From Anisodus tanguticus (taxonomy: Eukaryota; Streptophyta; Magnoliopsida; Solanales; Solanaceae), in contig CM067539.1 of assembly GCA_034509755.1 (NCBI GenBank), positions 29,886,001 through 29,950,000 on the forward strand: DNA of 64,000 nucleotides. Direction: 5' to 3'. Shown one piece after another: positions 11,401-20,980 of the stretch. The number at the start of each line of letters is the position of its first letter. Within the stretch, counting starts at the first letter, position 1. The notes beneath the pieces were generated by a model. It was not told where the DNA came from. It was given only the letters and a program-made list of their open reading frames with translations, and searched no databases. A program made the position numbers and the translations under genes.

Positions 11401-12246
11401 CTGAGCCACAGATCTTCCGATGTTCATACTAAGTTTGCATGATGTTTCATATGGAGTGTTAGCTTCCTTGAAGTTCAAATGTTCAAATTTCTTAAGCATC
11501 TTCTCAACATAATGAGACTGACTCAAGGAATAACCCCCACTATTTCTTCTAACTTTGATACCCAATATGGTATCAACCTCATTTAAGTCCTTCATTTTGA
11601 AACAGGAACTCAAATAGGCTTTGACTTCATTTATGCCATTTATGTTTGTTCCAAAGATTAACATATCATCTACATAAAGGCACAAGATTACACCATAATC
11701 TTTTGTAAACTTAGAATATATACACCTGTCAGCAGAGTTATGTATAAAACCATTAGACAAAACAGCATAATCAAATTTCTCATGCCATTGCTTCGGAGCT
11801 TGTTTTAAACCATACAATGATTTAACTAACTTACAAACTTTATGTTCATAACCCGGAAGGATAAAACCTTCAGGTTGTCTCATGTACACCTCTTCATCTA
11901 AATCACCATTTAGAAAAGCAGTTTTTACATCCATTTGATGAATATGCAAATCATACAGAGAGGCTAAAGCTATCAATATTCTTATAGATGCAATTCTAGC
12001 CACATGAGCATAAGTATCAAAATAATCTACTCCTTCCCTTTGGCTAAATCCTTGTCCAACAAGCCTAGCTTTGAAAACTTTGATTGATTCATTATCCACA
12101 CTCTTCTTTACCCTGAAAACCCACTTACATCCTATAGCCTTTGAGCCAGGAGGCAAGTCTGACAAAACCCAAGTCTTATTAGCCATTAAAGACTCCATCT
12201 CGTCATCTATTGCTTCTTTCCAAAAAGCTGAATTTCTAGATGCCAC
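11251..12246 (-). CDS. Copia C reverse transcriptase
   Basis: A 331-residue open frame that makes up most of the RVT_2 domain. It opens with KEAIDDEMESLMANKTWVL and has CKWVFRVKKS, then the family block DVKTAFLNGDLDEEVYMRQP. Next comes SLYGLKQAPKQWHEKF, and the catalytic YVDD motif in CLYVDDMLIFG at about residue 190. LEYASAIGSLMYATHCTRPD leads towards RNase H, where the frame is lost. The enzyme copies element RNA into cDNA in the virus-like particle. The upstream integrase and downstream RNase H are out of frame, so the polyprotein is dead even though this domain looks intact. Confidence 0.85.
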   Translation of the reverse strand: MASRNSAFWKEAIDDEMESLMANKTWVLSDLPPGSKAIGCKWVFRVKKSVDNESIKVFKARLVGQGFSQREGVDYFDTYAHVARIASIRILIALASLYDLHIHQMDVKTAFLNGDLDEEVYMRQPEGFILPGYEHKVCKLVKSLYGLKQAPKQWHEKFDYAVLSNGFIHNSADRCIYSKFTKDYGVILCLYVDDMLIFGTNINGINEVKAYLSSCFKMKDLNEVDTILGIKVRRNSGGYSLSQSHYVEKMLKKFEHLNFKEANTPYETSCKLSMNIGRSVAQLEYASAIGSLMYATHCTRPDIAFAVCKLSRFTSNPVRNIGEQLEEFLVI

Positions 12247-13227
12247 CGCTTTTGAAATGTCTTTGGGTCATCACATTCATTCTCAACATTGAGAACGATT
12301 TGGATTTTATTGGTAACAACTTCTCTATTTCCTTCCACAAGAAAGGAAATTGCTTGGGAATTTATGAAATCTGAATCCAAATTCTTCTCCTTTCTAACTC
12401 TTACACTCCTTCTAAGTTCACTAGAAGCATTAGGATTTAACCTATCACTGTTAAGAGAAGCATTAGAACTTGTTTCTGTTTGAGGTATTTGCAAGGACTC
12501 ATTAACACGGTTGGAATCACTCCGGAACTTATTCTCAAAGAACTCTACGTCTCGAGATTCCACAATTACATTTGAGTCTAAGTCTAGCAGACCTATATGC
12601 TTTTGAATTTTCTCGCATATCCTACAAATACACTTTTCAAAGCTCTTGGACCTAATTTAGTTTTCTTAGGATCTGGGACCTTATAATAGGCTAAGCACCC
12701 CCAAACTTTAAAATAACTAATGTTAGGTTTTCTTCCTTTCCAAATTTCATATGGTAACAGTTTTATCTTCTTGGAAGGAATTTTATTATGTACATGACAT
12801 GCAGTTAGTAAAGCTTCACCCCATAAGTTCATAGGTAAGTTTGAGTTAATAATCATGGCATTCACCATATCAACTAGAACTCCATTTTTTCTTTCTGCCA
12901 CTCCATTTTGTTGAGGTCTATAGGGTGCACTAACTTGATGAACAATGCCATTATTTTCACAAAAAGAAGTAAATTCAATAGGGAAATATTCTCCACCCCT
13001 ATCACTTCTCAAGATTTTCGTTTCTTATCTTTTTGTGTTTCTACCATAGATTTGTAAACTTGAAACATGTCAAAAGCTTGATCTTTTGATTTTATTAAAT
13101 AGACATAGGTAAATTTAGAACAATCATCAATGAAAGTAATAAAATACCTACATCCACCTCTAGTTAAAACACCATTTAACTCACAAATATCGAATGTACA
13201 AGTTCTAAAATTTCGATTGTCTATCAA
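12207..13227 (-). pseudogene. Copia C integrase and linker
   Basis: The integrase core is split between 13009-13227 (ELNGVLTRGGCRYFITFIDD, first Asp region) and 12593-13012. The latter has RSDRGGEYFPIEF with the second Asp, QNGVAERKNGVL with the catalytic Glu, and KVWGCLAYYKVPDPKK. A frameshift lies near 13010. The linker at 12207-12563 carries the ELRRSVRVRKEKNL segment usual before the reverse transcriptase, followed by another frame change at about 12230. Confidence 0.8.
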
Positions 13228-13719
13228 CCTTTGGAAAAGGTTTTCTTTTCATTTTCGCTTGAACACAAACTTCACATTTTTCTTTATGCTCATTGCTATA
13301 AGAAATAATTCCGTCTTTGCACATATATTTCATTGTTTGATAATTAACATGTCCCAAACGATTATGCCAAAGATTAAAAGTTGTACTTTCTATATTAAAA
13401 CTTAAATCAAAAGATTGCACACAAGAATAATTGGAACTTTCATCTTTATTGATACTTAGTTTGAACATTCCATCGGATACATAACCCTTTCCCACAAAGG
13501 CACCAGCCTTAGACAGGATGATCTTATCGGACTCTATTACAACTTTGAGTCCTTTCTTACATAGCACAAAACCGAAACCAGATTCTTCCTACTGGAAGGA
13601 ACATGCAGTACATTAGTCAACACAACTTTCTTTCCAGAAGTGAACTGGAGTATCACACTTCCTGTTCCAAGAACCTTGCTAGTATGATGGTCTCCCAGCA
13701 GAATTTCATGACCATCCAC
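13205..13719 (-). pseudogene. Copia C protease C-terminal part and GAG-pre-integrase
   Basis: Frame 13537-13719 carries the late protease region (VVLTNVLHVPSSRKNLVSV). Frame 13205-13567 carries the zinc-binding GAG-pre-integrase domain with NLWHNRLGHVNYQTMKYM and CEVCVQAKMKRKPFP, that is, the His-Cys pattern HX3H...CX2C. The protease Asp region lies just upstream across a frame change near 13700-13780. Confidence 0.75.
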
Positions 13720-14132
13720 TGCCTCAGTGTAATCTTTGAAGAGTGAGCGATTATTGCAAACATGGGTGGTAGCACCAGAGTCATACCACCAATCATCGCT
13801 TGTAGTGATTCCACCATGTGCAACTCTTGGATCATTCCAATATGCATCTCGAAAAGCATGGCAATGATCTCATTGGTATTTTGCTCAACAACATTAGCAA
13901 TCGCCTTCTCTTCAGTGTTCCTTTTCTGGTTTTGATTATGCTCCTTCTTAGGGTTTCTGCAGAAACGTTTGAAATGGCCTTTCTTTCCACAATTGTAACA
14001 AACGATTTCAGACATGTCCTTCTTAACCTTTTTATTCGGGTTAGAAGCATTGGAGTAAATATTTGCCTTTCTCTTACCCTTTAGATTCTTCTGAGTGACA
14101 TAGTTCACTTTAGAACTAGAAGCATCATTCAA
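13653..14132 (-). pseudogene. Copia C gag C-terminal part with zinc knuckle
   Basis: A lysine-rich stretch leads to a complete CX2CX4HX4C zinc knuckle (CYNCGKKGHFKRFC) at about residues 45-58, which packages element RNA. The frame continues to about 13730, where the protease region shifts into another frame. It is separated from the N-terminal gag frame (14327-14757) by a broken stretch. Confidence 0.8.
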
Positions 14133-14326
14133 AACCTTCTCACGATTTCGAGTTTCCTCTTCAATTCGTAAGTGTTTCGAATCGTTCTAAAGTGAACTCC
14201 TCAAGATGTGTGCAACAACTTCTTCCCCGTAATTATTCTAGGAAGGTGGCAATTTGGCAATAATTCCTCCAACAATTAATTTTTCCGGTATGATTATGTC
14301 CAGGTCTTTAAACTTAGAAATCAATA

Positions 14327-14757
14327 TCAGAAATTCATGCACTTGATCAAGTATAGAGGTGCCATCAACCATAGAAAATTCAAAGAACTTAAAAGTAACA
14401 AACTTATCTCGCCCCTTGTTTTTCTCGCATCATATTTGAACTCCAGGGCCTTCCACATCTCCTTTGCGGACTGAATTGGAGTGTAGAGATCATACAGACG
14501 ATCAGAGAGGGAGTTCAGAATAAACCCTCTGCACAACGTTTCATCTTCGACACGCTTCTTGCGTTCTGCTATCTTTTCTTCAGTGTCATCGTCTGCTGGT
14601 TCTGCCAAAGCCCCCAAATTCGGATCTAGAATATAGAAGATCTTCAAAGCGATGAGTAGGAACGACATCTTCTCCTTCCAACGTAGGAAATTGGTTCCAT
14701 CAAAACGATCTAGTTTCACAAGATATCATTACCAAACATCTTCATAGTGTTCTCCAT
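14327..14757 (-). pseudogene. Copia C gag N-terminal part
   Basis: The probable start is an ATG at 14757, which overlaps the end of the primer-binding segment. An in-frame stop occurs about 13 codons later, just before a long open stretch that begins LDRFDGTNFLRWKEKMSFLL and includes EMWKALEFKYD. This is the usual N-terminal layout of plant Copia gag (DUF4219/UBN2 type). The frame is lost after about residue 110. Confidence 0.75.
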
Positions 14758-14771
14758 AATATTATCCTAAG
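14757..14771 (-). promoter_or_regulatory. Putative self-complementary primer-binding segment of Copia C
   Basis: After the LTR end and the dinucleotide AT, the coding strand reads CTTAGGATAATATTA. This is the exact reverse complement of a segment inside LTR2 whose plus-strand copy lies at 14846-14860. LTR1 has the same segment with one base changed (9680-9694). No tRNA-type site is seen. The arrangement matches that of elements A and 9038. Confidence 0.6.
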
Positions 14772-14773
14772 AT

Positions 14774-15440
14774 TGTTAGAAAAAGAGATCTGTATGATAA
14801 GAAATGAATTGTAGAAACTAGATTAGGACGAGATGATTCTCTGTCCTTAGGATAATATTAGCCCCCACTATATTGCTGATGGGATTAACTTGCTAATTAC
14901 CCCCGGATTCCCTAATCTTAAGAACGAATTTTACAAAGAACTTATTCGTTCTTCATGAACATGAATTGCTTGAAAGAAAGAAGGTTTTCTTGGTTGGAAG
15001 ATATAAATTGCAAGTGATCTTTTAATCATGTGCCATTCCATATTTAAAGGAATCAAGTACCCTTTCATGAACAATTGTAATCTTTCATGAAACAGTGTAA
15101 TCTTTCATGAAGAATTGTGACTTTTCACGAAATCAACGTTTTTTTTTTTAAAAAAAACAACAATAGATTAAATGATATTTAAGCTCGTGTTCGTGCACGT
15201 GCAAAGTGCTAAGTGCTAGGTGCTAGTCTTTGATTAATAATTTATTAGCATATTATTAATCCAATTATAAGCACATCCAAGCCCAATGCATGTTTGGCCC
15301 AACTAAATGAACTCTTTTCAATTTAATATACCAAGTACAAAAGTACTTATAAACACATCAAGCTTTTCTTATTCTTCCAATGTGGGACAAACTCCCATAC
15401 ACATCTTCCTAACAAACACAATTGAAGACTATATACAACA
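14774..15440 (-). repeat. LTR2 of Copia C, shared by both units
   Basis: It is the 5' LTR for the full unit on its left and the 3' LTR for the partial unit on its right. The right edge is followed by 'atcccccacttagtc', the same polypurine-tract context as after LTR1. On the coding strand a TATATT-like box (about 14867-14874) precedes the motif GGGGCTAATATTATCCTAAG. Confidence 0.85.
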
Positions 15441-16504
15441 ATCCCCCACTTAGTCTTCAATTTAACAAAAGTGCTTAGATGAAAGTATCTTGCGATTTGA
15501 ACTTTCACTTTGTTACAGTTCTTCAAAATCCTAACGAAATTAATGGCGGCTTAAAGCGTTTGAGCCAAAATTCCTTATGCTAGAATCGGAAGACTGAACA
15601 CACAATTATTCTTTTCCATGTTCATATCGAGGTAGCACCATTATGGCCATGTGCTCCACCTGGTTTCATAGACATTTACAAAAGTTCGACCCAAAACTCT
15701 TGTTAGAAGCGGCACCACTTCTTATGTCTATATAGGTGAAATTCTTCCATTACCGAATTTCATTAAGAGTATATTACTCATCCTATAAAACATACACTAG
15801 AACAATAGTTACACTAGTGTGACCTAATCAGTCATCAACAACTTGTTATTACCACATTGAACCTTTTAACCATGGGTATTCATAGAAAAAGGTTGGGTTT
15901 CCATTGTTGCTTTGATTAATTCAAACTGTCGCAAGCCCATTTCTTGACTTGTTCCATAAATCATTTCTCTTGGAAGTCCTTTAGTAAAAGGATCTGCCAA
16001 ATTGTTACAAGACCTTACATAAATCACGCTTACAATCCCGTCGGATATTAAGCTGTCTCACATACGCATGTCTCAAACCGATGTGTCTAGACTTACCATT
16101 ATAAATCTTATTATAAGCTCTAGACAGAGTTGCCTCACTATCACGGTGTAAAGAAATGGTCGGCATCGGTTGTGGCCACAACTTTATATCCAATAACATA
16201 TTTCTCGGCCACTCGCTTTCTTTGCTGCTTTGCCCCCAAAGCTAAAAATTCAGCTTCCATGGTAGAATGTGTGATACATGTCCGTTTCTTTGAGGCCCAA
16301 GAAACAGCACCACCACCGAGCATAAAAATCCAACCACTTGTGGATTTATTATCTCCATCACTAGATATCCAACTAGCATCTGTATATCCCTCAAGTACAG
16401 CTGAAAAATTTCCATAATGCAAAGCATAACTTTTGGTTCTTTTCAAATAACCAAAAATTCTTCCAATTGCTCGCCAATGTTCTGTACCCGGATTACTAGT
16501 AAAT
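15441..16504 (-). pseudogene. Copia C RNase H, second unit
   Basis: This is a second copy of the internal region from the polypurine tract to mid RNase H. Frame 16141-16446 reads through EGYTDASWISSDGDNKSTSG, SWASKKRTCITHSTMEAEFL and VVATTDADHFF. Frame 16005-16199 adds SRAYNKIYNGKSRHIGLRHA. It is better preserved than the first unit. At 16504 it is joined directly to LTR3, so gag, integrase and reverse transcriptase of this unit have been deleted. Confidence 0.8.
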
Positions 16505-16717
16505 CTTTGATTAATAATATATTAGCATATTATTAATCCAATTATAAGCACATCCAAGCCCAATGCATGTTTGGCCCAACTAAATGAACTCTTTTCAATT
16601 TAATATACCAAGTACAAAAGTACTTATAAACACATTAAGCTTTTCTTATTCTTCCAATGTGGGACAAACTCCCATACACATCTTCCTAACAAACACAATT
16701 AAAGACTATATACAACA
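16505..16717 (-). repeat. LTR3 of Copia C, truncated
   Basis: It matches LTR1 from about 10037 to 10254, that is, the first 213 bases of the LTR in coding orientation, including the CTATATACAACA terminus. The remainder is lost in the deletion that ends at 16504. Confidence 0.85.
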
Positions 16718-18200
16718 AAGCATCTACCAGAAATTGATATTCCTACAATTTAGAATACATGGAAGTACATTGTCTTTCTTTGAAAAACTGAATACAGAAA
16801 GGAAAAAAAAAAGGGCAACAATTTCACTTGAGGAGTGGCAATGTTACACTAAAGATGCACTACCATTTTCGTGACTTTTTCTCTTTTTATTGCTTTTGCT
16901 TGGCTTCATTCTAAATCGGCATTGTGGCAACTGGCGAGTACTGCAAACTCTATGTAAAACTAATCACAGAAGTGCCCATCTGCATTGGCGAATTTTGGAT
17001 AATCAAAAACTCAAAGTGATCACATCAAAGCATGAATTAAGAAGGAAGTGAAAACAAAAATTAGGTTCTACTTTTTTAACTCTACTTACTTTTATAAATT
17101 TTTGCCTTTTGAGATTTATGTGAAATTCAATTTCATAAATGTTAGGATAGTGACTCACTTTATGATGATCTTGATATACATGCTAAGTAATTTGGGAATA
17201 ACATATTTGATATGGTCATTATAATTTGTTATTTCCATGCCAAATTAATTTAAACCCTCATAACTTGGCATAATTATGTTACATGCATGAATGTAAAGTA
17301 TACTTTCAAGTTTGTTGATTAATATATGAAGTATGAATGAATCATATTTATACTTGAAAGTTGTTCTAACAATTTGAGAAGATCTAAAGAAAGTGATAAT
17401 TTTATTAGTAAACTGCTTTGGATTATGGAGTGTTGAAGACTTATAAAATTAAAGTCCTTTTATTAAAATATTTATGTGTTAGAACAAAATAATATGTTGA
17501 TGTTAGATTGTCCATATGAGTTTTGGAAAAGACATTTGAAATTTTAAAGTGTGGGGTGTTTGACTTATGATTAAAAGTCAATAATAAATTCAGTGCTTAG
17601 TATAATTTTGAAGAACTTGAGATATAAATTGTATAGTTCTTCAACTCCCACAAAAATCTTTGATGGATATTGACACATAATGAAATCATGGTATGTTTTG
17701 GTGATGACTAGTTGTTGAAACGACTAATTTGATATTTGAATATGACTGATCATACGTCTTTTTAAGAAAAAATGTGATATTCTATGAAAGGGTTATGTTA
17801 TCTCGTGTAAAGATGTCACTTGAGAGGTTTTCACTTTCATAATAAGATTTCAAGTATTTAGTATTATTTGAAAAGGAAACTTAAAACGTTTAAAGTGTGG
17901 GGGTGCTTGGCTTATGATTGATAGCCAATAATATTTGAAGAAGTTTAAAATATAAAATTATTTCTTCAACTCCCACAAAATATATCTTTGATATGGTAGT
18001 TAGTGAATTTACAACTTTACAATTTTAGTGATGATTAGTTGATGGAACTACAAATTTGATGGTTAGGGTTATGAACCTTCCTATAAATGTTGTGTTCTTT
18101 CATGAAATAGTGTCACTTAAAAGGTTGTGATTTCTCATGAAAAGATGTATCTGTTGAAAGATAACTTTTTGTATAGATAAGACCGTTAAGAAGCGGGTGT
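16718..18200. other. Non-coding spacer with a diverged direct duplication
   Basis: No coding domain was recognised. Two segments, about 17530-17760 and 17870-18070, are diverged direct copies about 340 bases apart. Shared words are 'aaagtgtgggg', 'cttatgattga', 'cttcaactcccacaaaa' and 'ttttggtgatgactagttg' (the second copy has 'tttagtgatgattagttg'). Confidence 0.5.
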
Positions 18201-18220
18201 ATTAATACATCGGTCTATAA

Positions 18221-19250
18221 GTGGTGAATCAACAGATGATGTTAAAAAAAATCATAACATGTTGGATTTGTATCATGAATGTTGGTGCTCTAATTTGTGC
18301 ACAATACAATACAATCCCCTTCCCGCGGAGGATCCTCAGTTATGGATTACTTTTAATGCTATCGTTCTCCGGTGGATCTACGCCACTATTTCGGTTGACC
18401 TTCTACAGACGATTATTGAGCCGGATACCACGGCTATGGCTGCCTGGAATAGATTGCGTGACATATTCCAAGATAACCAACATTCACGTGTCGTCACACT
18501 CGAGCAGGAATTCTCTCTAGTTCGAATGGACGAATTTCCAAACTGCATATTGCAAGAAACTCAAAGAGTTGGCGGATCAACTCCGTAATGTTGGCGCACC
18601 TATAACAAATAATCGACTGGTTCTACAATTGGTTGCCGGTATTTCGGAGGCCTATAATGGCGTTGGAACTCTCCTTCGTCAAAGCAACCCTCTTCCTGAC
18701 TTCTATCAAGCCCGCTCCGTACTTACGTTGGAAGAAGCCGGGTTGGCTACAAAGGCGGCTACAGGAGCAAGCCCCGTCGTCATGGTGGCGTCCTCTCCAA
18801 GTTCTTCGGGTTTTGTTAATAATTCGGGCCAAAACCATAATCATGGTGGCGGCAAAAATAATCGTAAGAATAATAACAAAAATCGCGGGGGCAAACGCGA
18901 CGGTTCTGGTGGCGGTTCCGGTGGTCAACAAGCAGGCGGTGGGCCCCATCCAGGGAACAGTGGCCCACTACCCCCTTGTCCCAGCAGTGGGGTTGGGGCA
19001 GTGGGCCGTGGGCCAGCAGCCCTTACCATCAGGCAGCAAATTCCAGCGGCCGGTGGGGCAACCAACGCTTCGAGCCCAACAACCGGCGGTGGCGGCCCAC
19101 TGGCCAGTGGCCCAACAGCAGCAGCTCCAGCAGCTACGGCCCAGCTCCATCACAGACAGGAATTCTTGGGCCCCGACCTTCGCAAGCCCATCATGCAGCA
19201 GGCCCCACTCAAACCGATATCGAGGCCGCGATGCACACATTGGGGTTAAC
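18221..19250 (+). pseudogene. Copia F gag
   Basis: The N-terminal half is at 18259-18588 (ISVDLLQTIIEPDTTAMAAW, then a run resembling the plant gag helix region). A frameshift near 18550 moves the reading to 18569-19249 with ADQLRNVGAPITNNRLVLQL and SNPLPDFYQARSVLTLEEAG. It ends in a low-complexity GGGKNNRKNNNKNRGGK basic tail that may replace the zinc knuckle for RNA binding. A second frame change in the Gly/Pro-rich tail links to the protease frame. Confidence 0.8.
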
Positions 19251-19635
19251 TCAACCGGATCTAAATTGGTATATGGACACCGGTGCCACTACTCACATGA
19301 CTTCCGAATCATGTACTCTCTCATCTTATTCCAATTTGAGCACCTTTCGGGGGATAATTGTTGGTAATGGCAGTTCTATTCCAATTCTAGGGTATGGTCA
19401 GAAAACGTTATCTCCCCCCAATGCACCCCTATTCTTGAAAAATACTTTACATGCTCCTAAATTGATTAAAAATTTAGTGTATGTCCGAAAGTTCACAACT
19501 GACAATTATGTTTCTGTTGAATTTGATCCTTTTGGTTTCTCTATGAAGGATTTCAAGACGGGGAGTCATCTCATGAGGTGTGATAGTAGGGGGGATCTGT
19601 ATCCTATCATGCTCGGTTTCAGTCCATTGAGTTAA
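18976..19635 (+). CDS. Copia F gag tail and protease
   Basis: An open frame of 219 codons. The first 100 residues are Ser/Gln/Trp/Pro-rich (RRWRPTGQWPNSSSSSSYGP). The aspartic protease begins at LNWYMDTGATTHMTSESCTL (catalytic Asp in DTGA), with VGNGSSIPILGYGQKTL and LKNTLHAPKLIKNLVYVRKF, all standard for Copia proteases. It then passes to the region before the integrase. The active-site residues are present, but the fusion to upstream gag is broken. Confidence 0.75.
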   Translation: MSQQWGWGSGPWASSPYHQAANSSGRWGNQRFEPNNRRWRPTGQWPNSSSSSSYGPAPSQTGILGPRPSQAHHAAGPTQTDIEAAMHTLGLTQPDLNWYMDTGATTHMTSESCTLSSYSNLSTFRGIIVGNGSSIPILGYGQKTLSPPNAPLFLKNTLHAPKLIKNLVYVRKFTTDNYVSVEFDPFGFSMKDFKTGSHLMRCDSRGDLYPIMLGFSPLS

Positions 19636-19639
19636 GCCT

Positions 19640-20980
19640 TGCCGTCAGTTTTTGCAGTCATCTCTCCTTCCATGTGGCATGCTCGCCTGGGTCATCCGGA
19701 CTCGTCTATTTTATCAGTTTTAGATTAAAAAAAATAGCTTTATTTCTTGTAAGGGTATGAGTCGTACTCCACTTTGTCAGTCTTGTTCATTAGGGAAAAT
19801 TGTTAAGTTGCCATTTGTAGACTCCAATTCTCATACTTCAATGCCATTTGATATTATTCATAGCGACCTATGGACGTCTCATGTTCTTAGTTCATTGGGT
19901 CATCGATATTATGTTCTCTATTTAGATGATTATTCTAGATTTTTGTGGACGTTTCCAATTGCGAATAAATCACAAGTGTTTTCCGTCTTCATCAAATTTA
20001 GAGCATTCATCTGTACTCAATTCGAAAGAGAAATAAAAAATATTCAATGTGATAATGGGAAAGAGTATGACAATAGGGAGTTTTGGGAATTTTGTGCTAA
20101 TAATGGGATCAATTTTCGGTTTTCGTGTCCTCATACATCTTCACAAAATGGGAAGGCCGAACGCAAAATTCGTTCTATAAATAACATTGTCCGAATTTTA
20201 TTAATTCATGCTTCCGTACCTCCGTCTTTTTGTCATCATGCTCTATAAATGGCTACCTATCTCCTTAACATAATTCCTTCCAAAGGTTTGACATATTCTT
20301 CCCCCCTTCACATTTTATATAATAAAATTCCTTCATATTCACATTTTCGGGTTTTTGGGTGTTTATGTTATCCGTTATTCCCGTCCACCACAATTAACAA
20401 ACTTCAGGCTCGATCTACCCCGTGTGTATTTTTGGGTTATCCGTCTAATCATCGTGGTTATAAATGCTTTGATTTATCCTCCAAGAAAATCATAATTAAT
20501 CGCCATGTCATTTTTGATGAAACCCAATTTCCTTTTACGAAAGTTCATACTCTCGAGCCTAGGTCGTATGATTTTTTGGATGACCAAATATCCCCGTTTA
20601 TTATTCAGAATTTTTCGGACATCTCCCGCACCCAAAATCCTCCAGCGGGCCCACTGCCCCGCTAGACCCACAATACCGCCAGCAACAGCAGTTCCAGATA
20701 CTGGATCAGTCCCAGCAATTGGGCCAGTCCAGCCCATTCTGGAACTGGTCCAGTTGATGATTTAGTTTTTCAATTTGGGCCGGCGGAGCCCACCGCCCGT
20801 GGCCCGTCTGTCCCGAGCCCAGAAAATTCCCAAAATTCCCTCAATTCTTCCTCGAGTCATAGACCGGTCACTCGTAGTCAGCGGGGTATTTTTACTCCTA
20901 AAAGACATTTTAATTTACATTCTGATGTCTCTAAATTCCCCTTGCCCCGCAATCCTGTGTCCGCATTAAATGACCCGAAT
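19640..20980 (+). pseudogene. Copia F integrase
   Basis: The GAG-pre-integrase His pair is visible as MWHARLGHP (about 19672), with stops after it. Frame 19757-20248 gives CQSCSLGK, IIHSDLWTSHVLSSLGHRYY (first Asp), IQCDNGKEYDNREF (second Asp) and HTSSQNGKAERKIRS (Glu). An in-frame TAA at 20246-20248 splits it from 20249-20665 (MATYLLNIIPSKGLTYSSPL, HFRVFGCLCYPL, FLGYPSNHRGYKCFDLSSKK). The DDE residues are all there, but the chain is interrupted. The Pro/Ser/Ala-rich linker to the reverse transcriptase is frameshifted at about 20670 and 20985. Confidence 0.8.

Larger units (their letters stand above)
9608..16717 (-). mobile_element. Copia retrotransposon C, tandem array of two units sharing an LTR
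   Basis: The order on the plus strand is LTR1 (9608-10254), full internal region (10255-14773), LTR2 (14774-15440), second internal region limited to its RNase H end (15441-16504), and truncated LTR3 (16505-16717). The bases flanking the array are aagta at the left and aagca at the right, a probable 5-bp target-site duplication with one change. The coding strand is minus throughout. The reverse transcriptase keeps a long open frame, but gag and integrase are frameshifted. Confidence 0.85.

Noticed and set aside
18623..18949. Minus-strand open frame opposite Copia F gag
   Set aside because: It is the complement of the GC-rich gag coding sequence and has no motif of its own.
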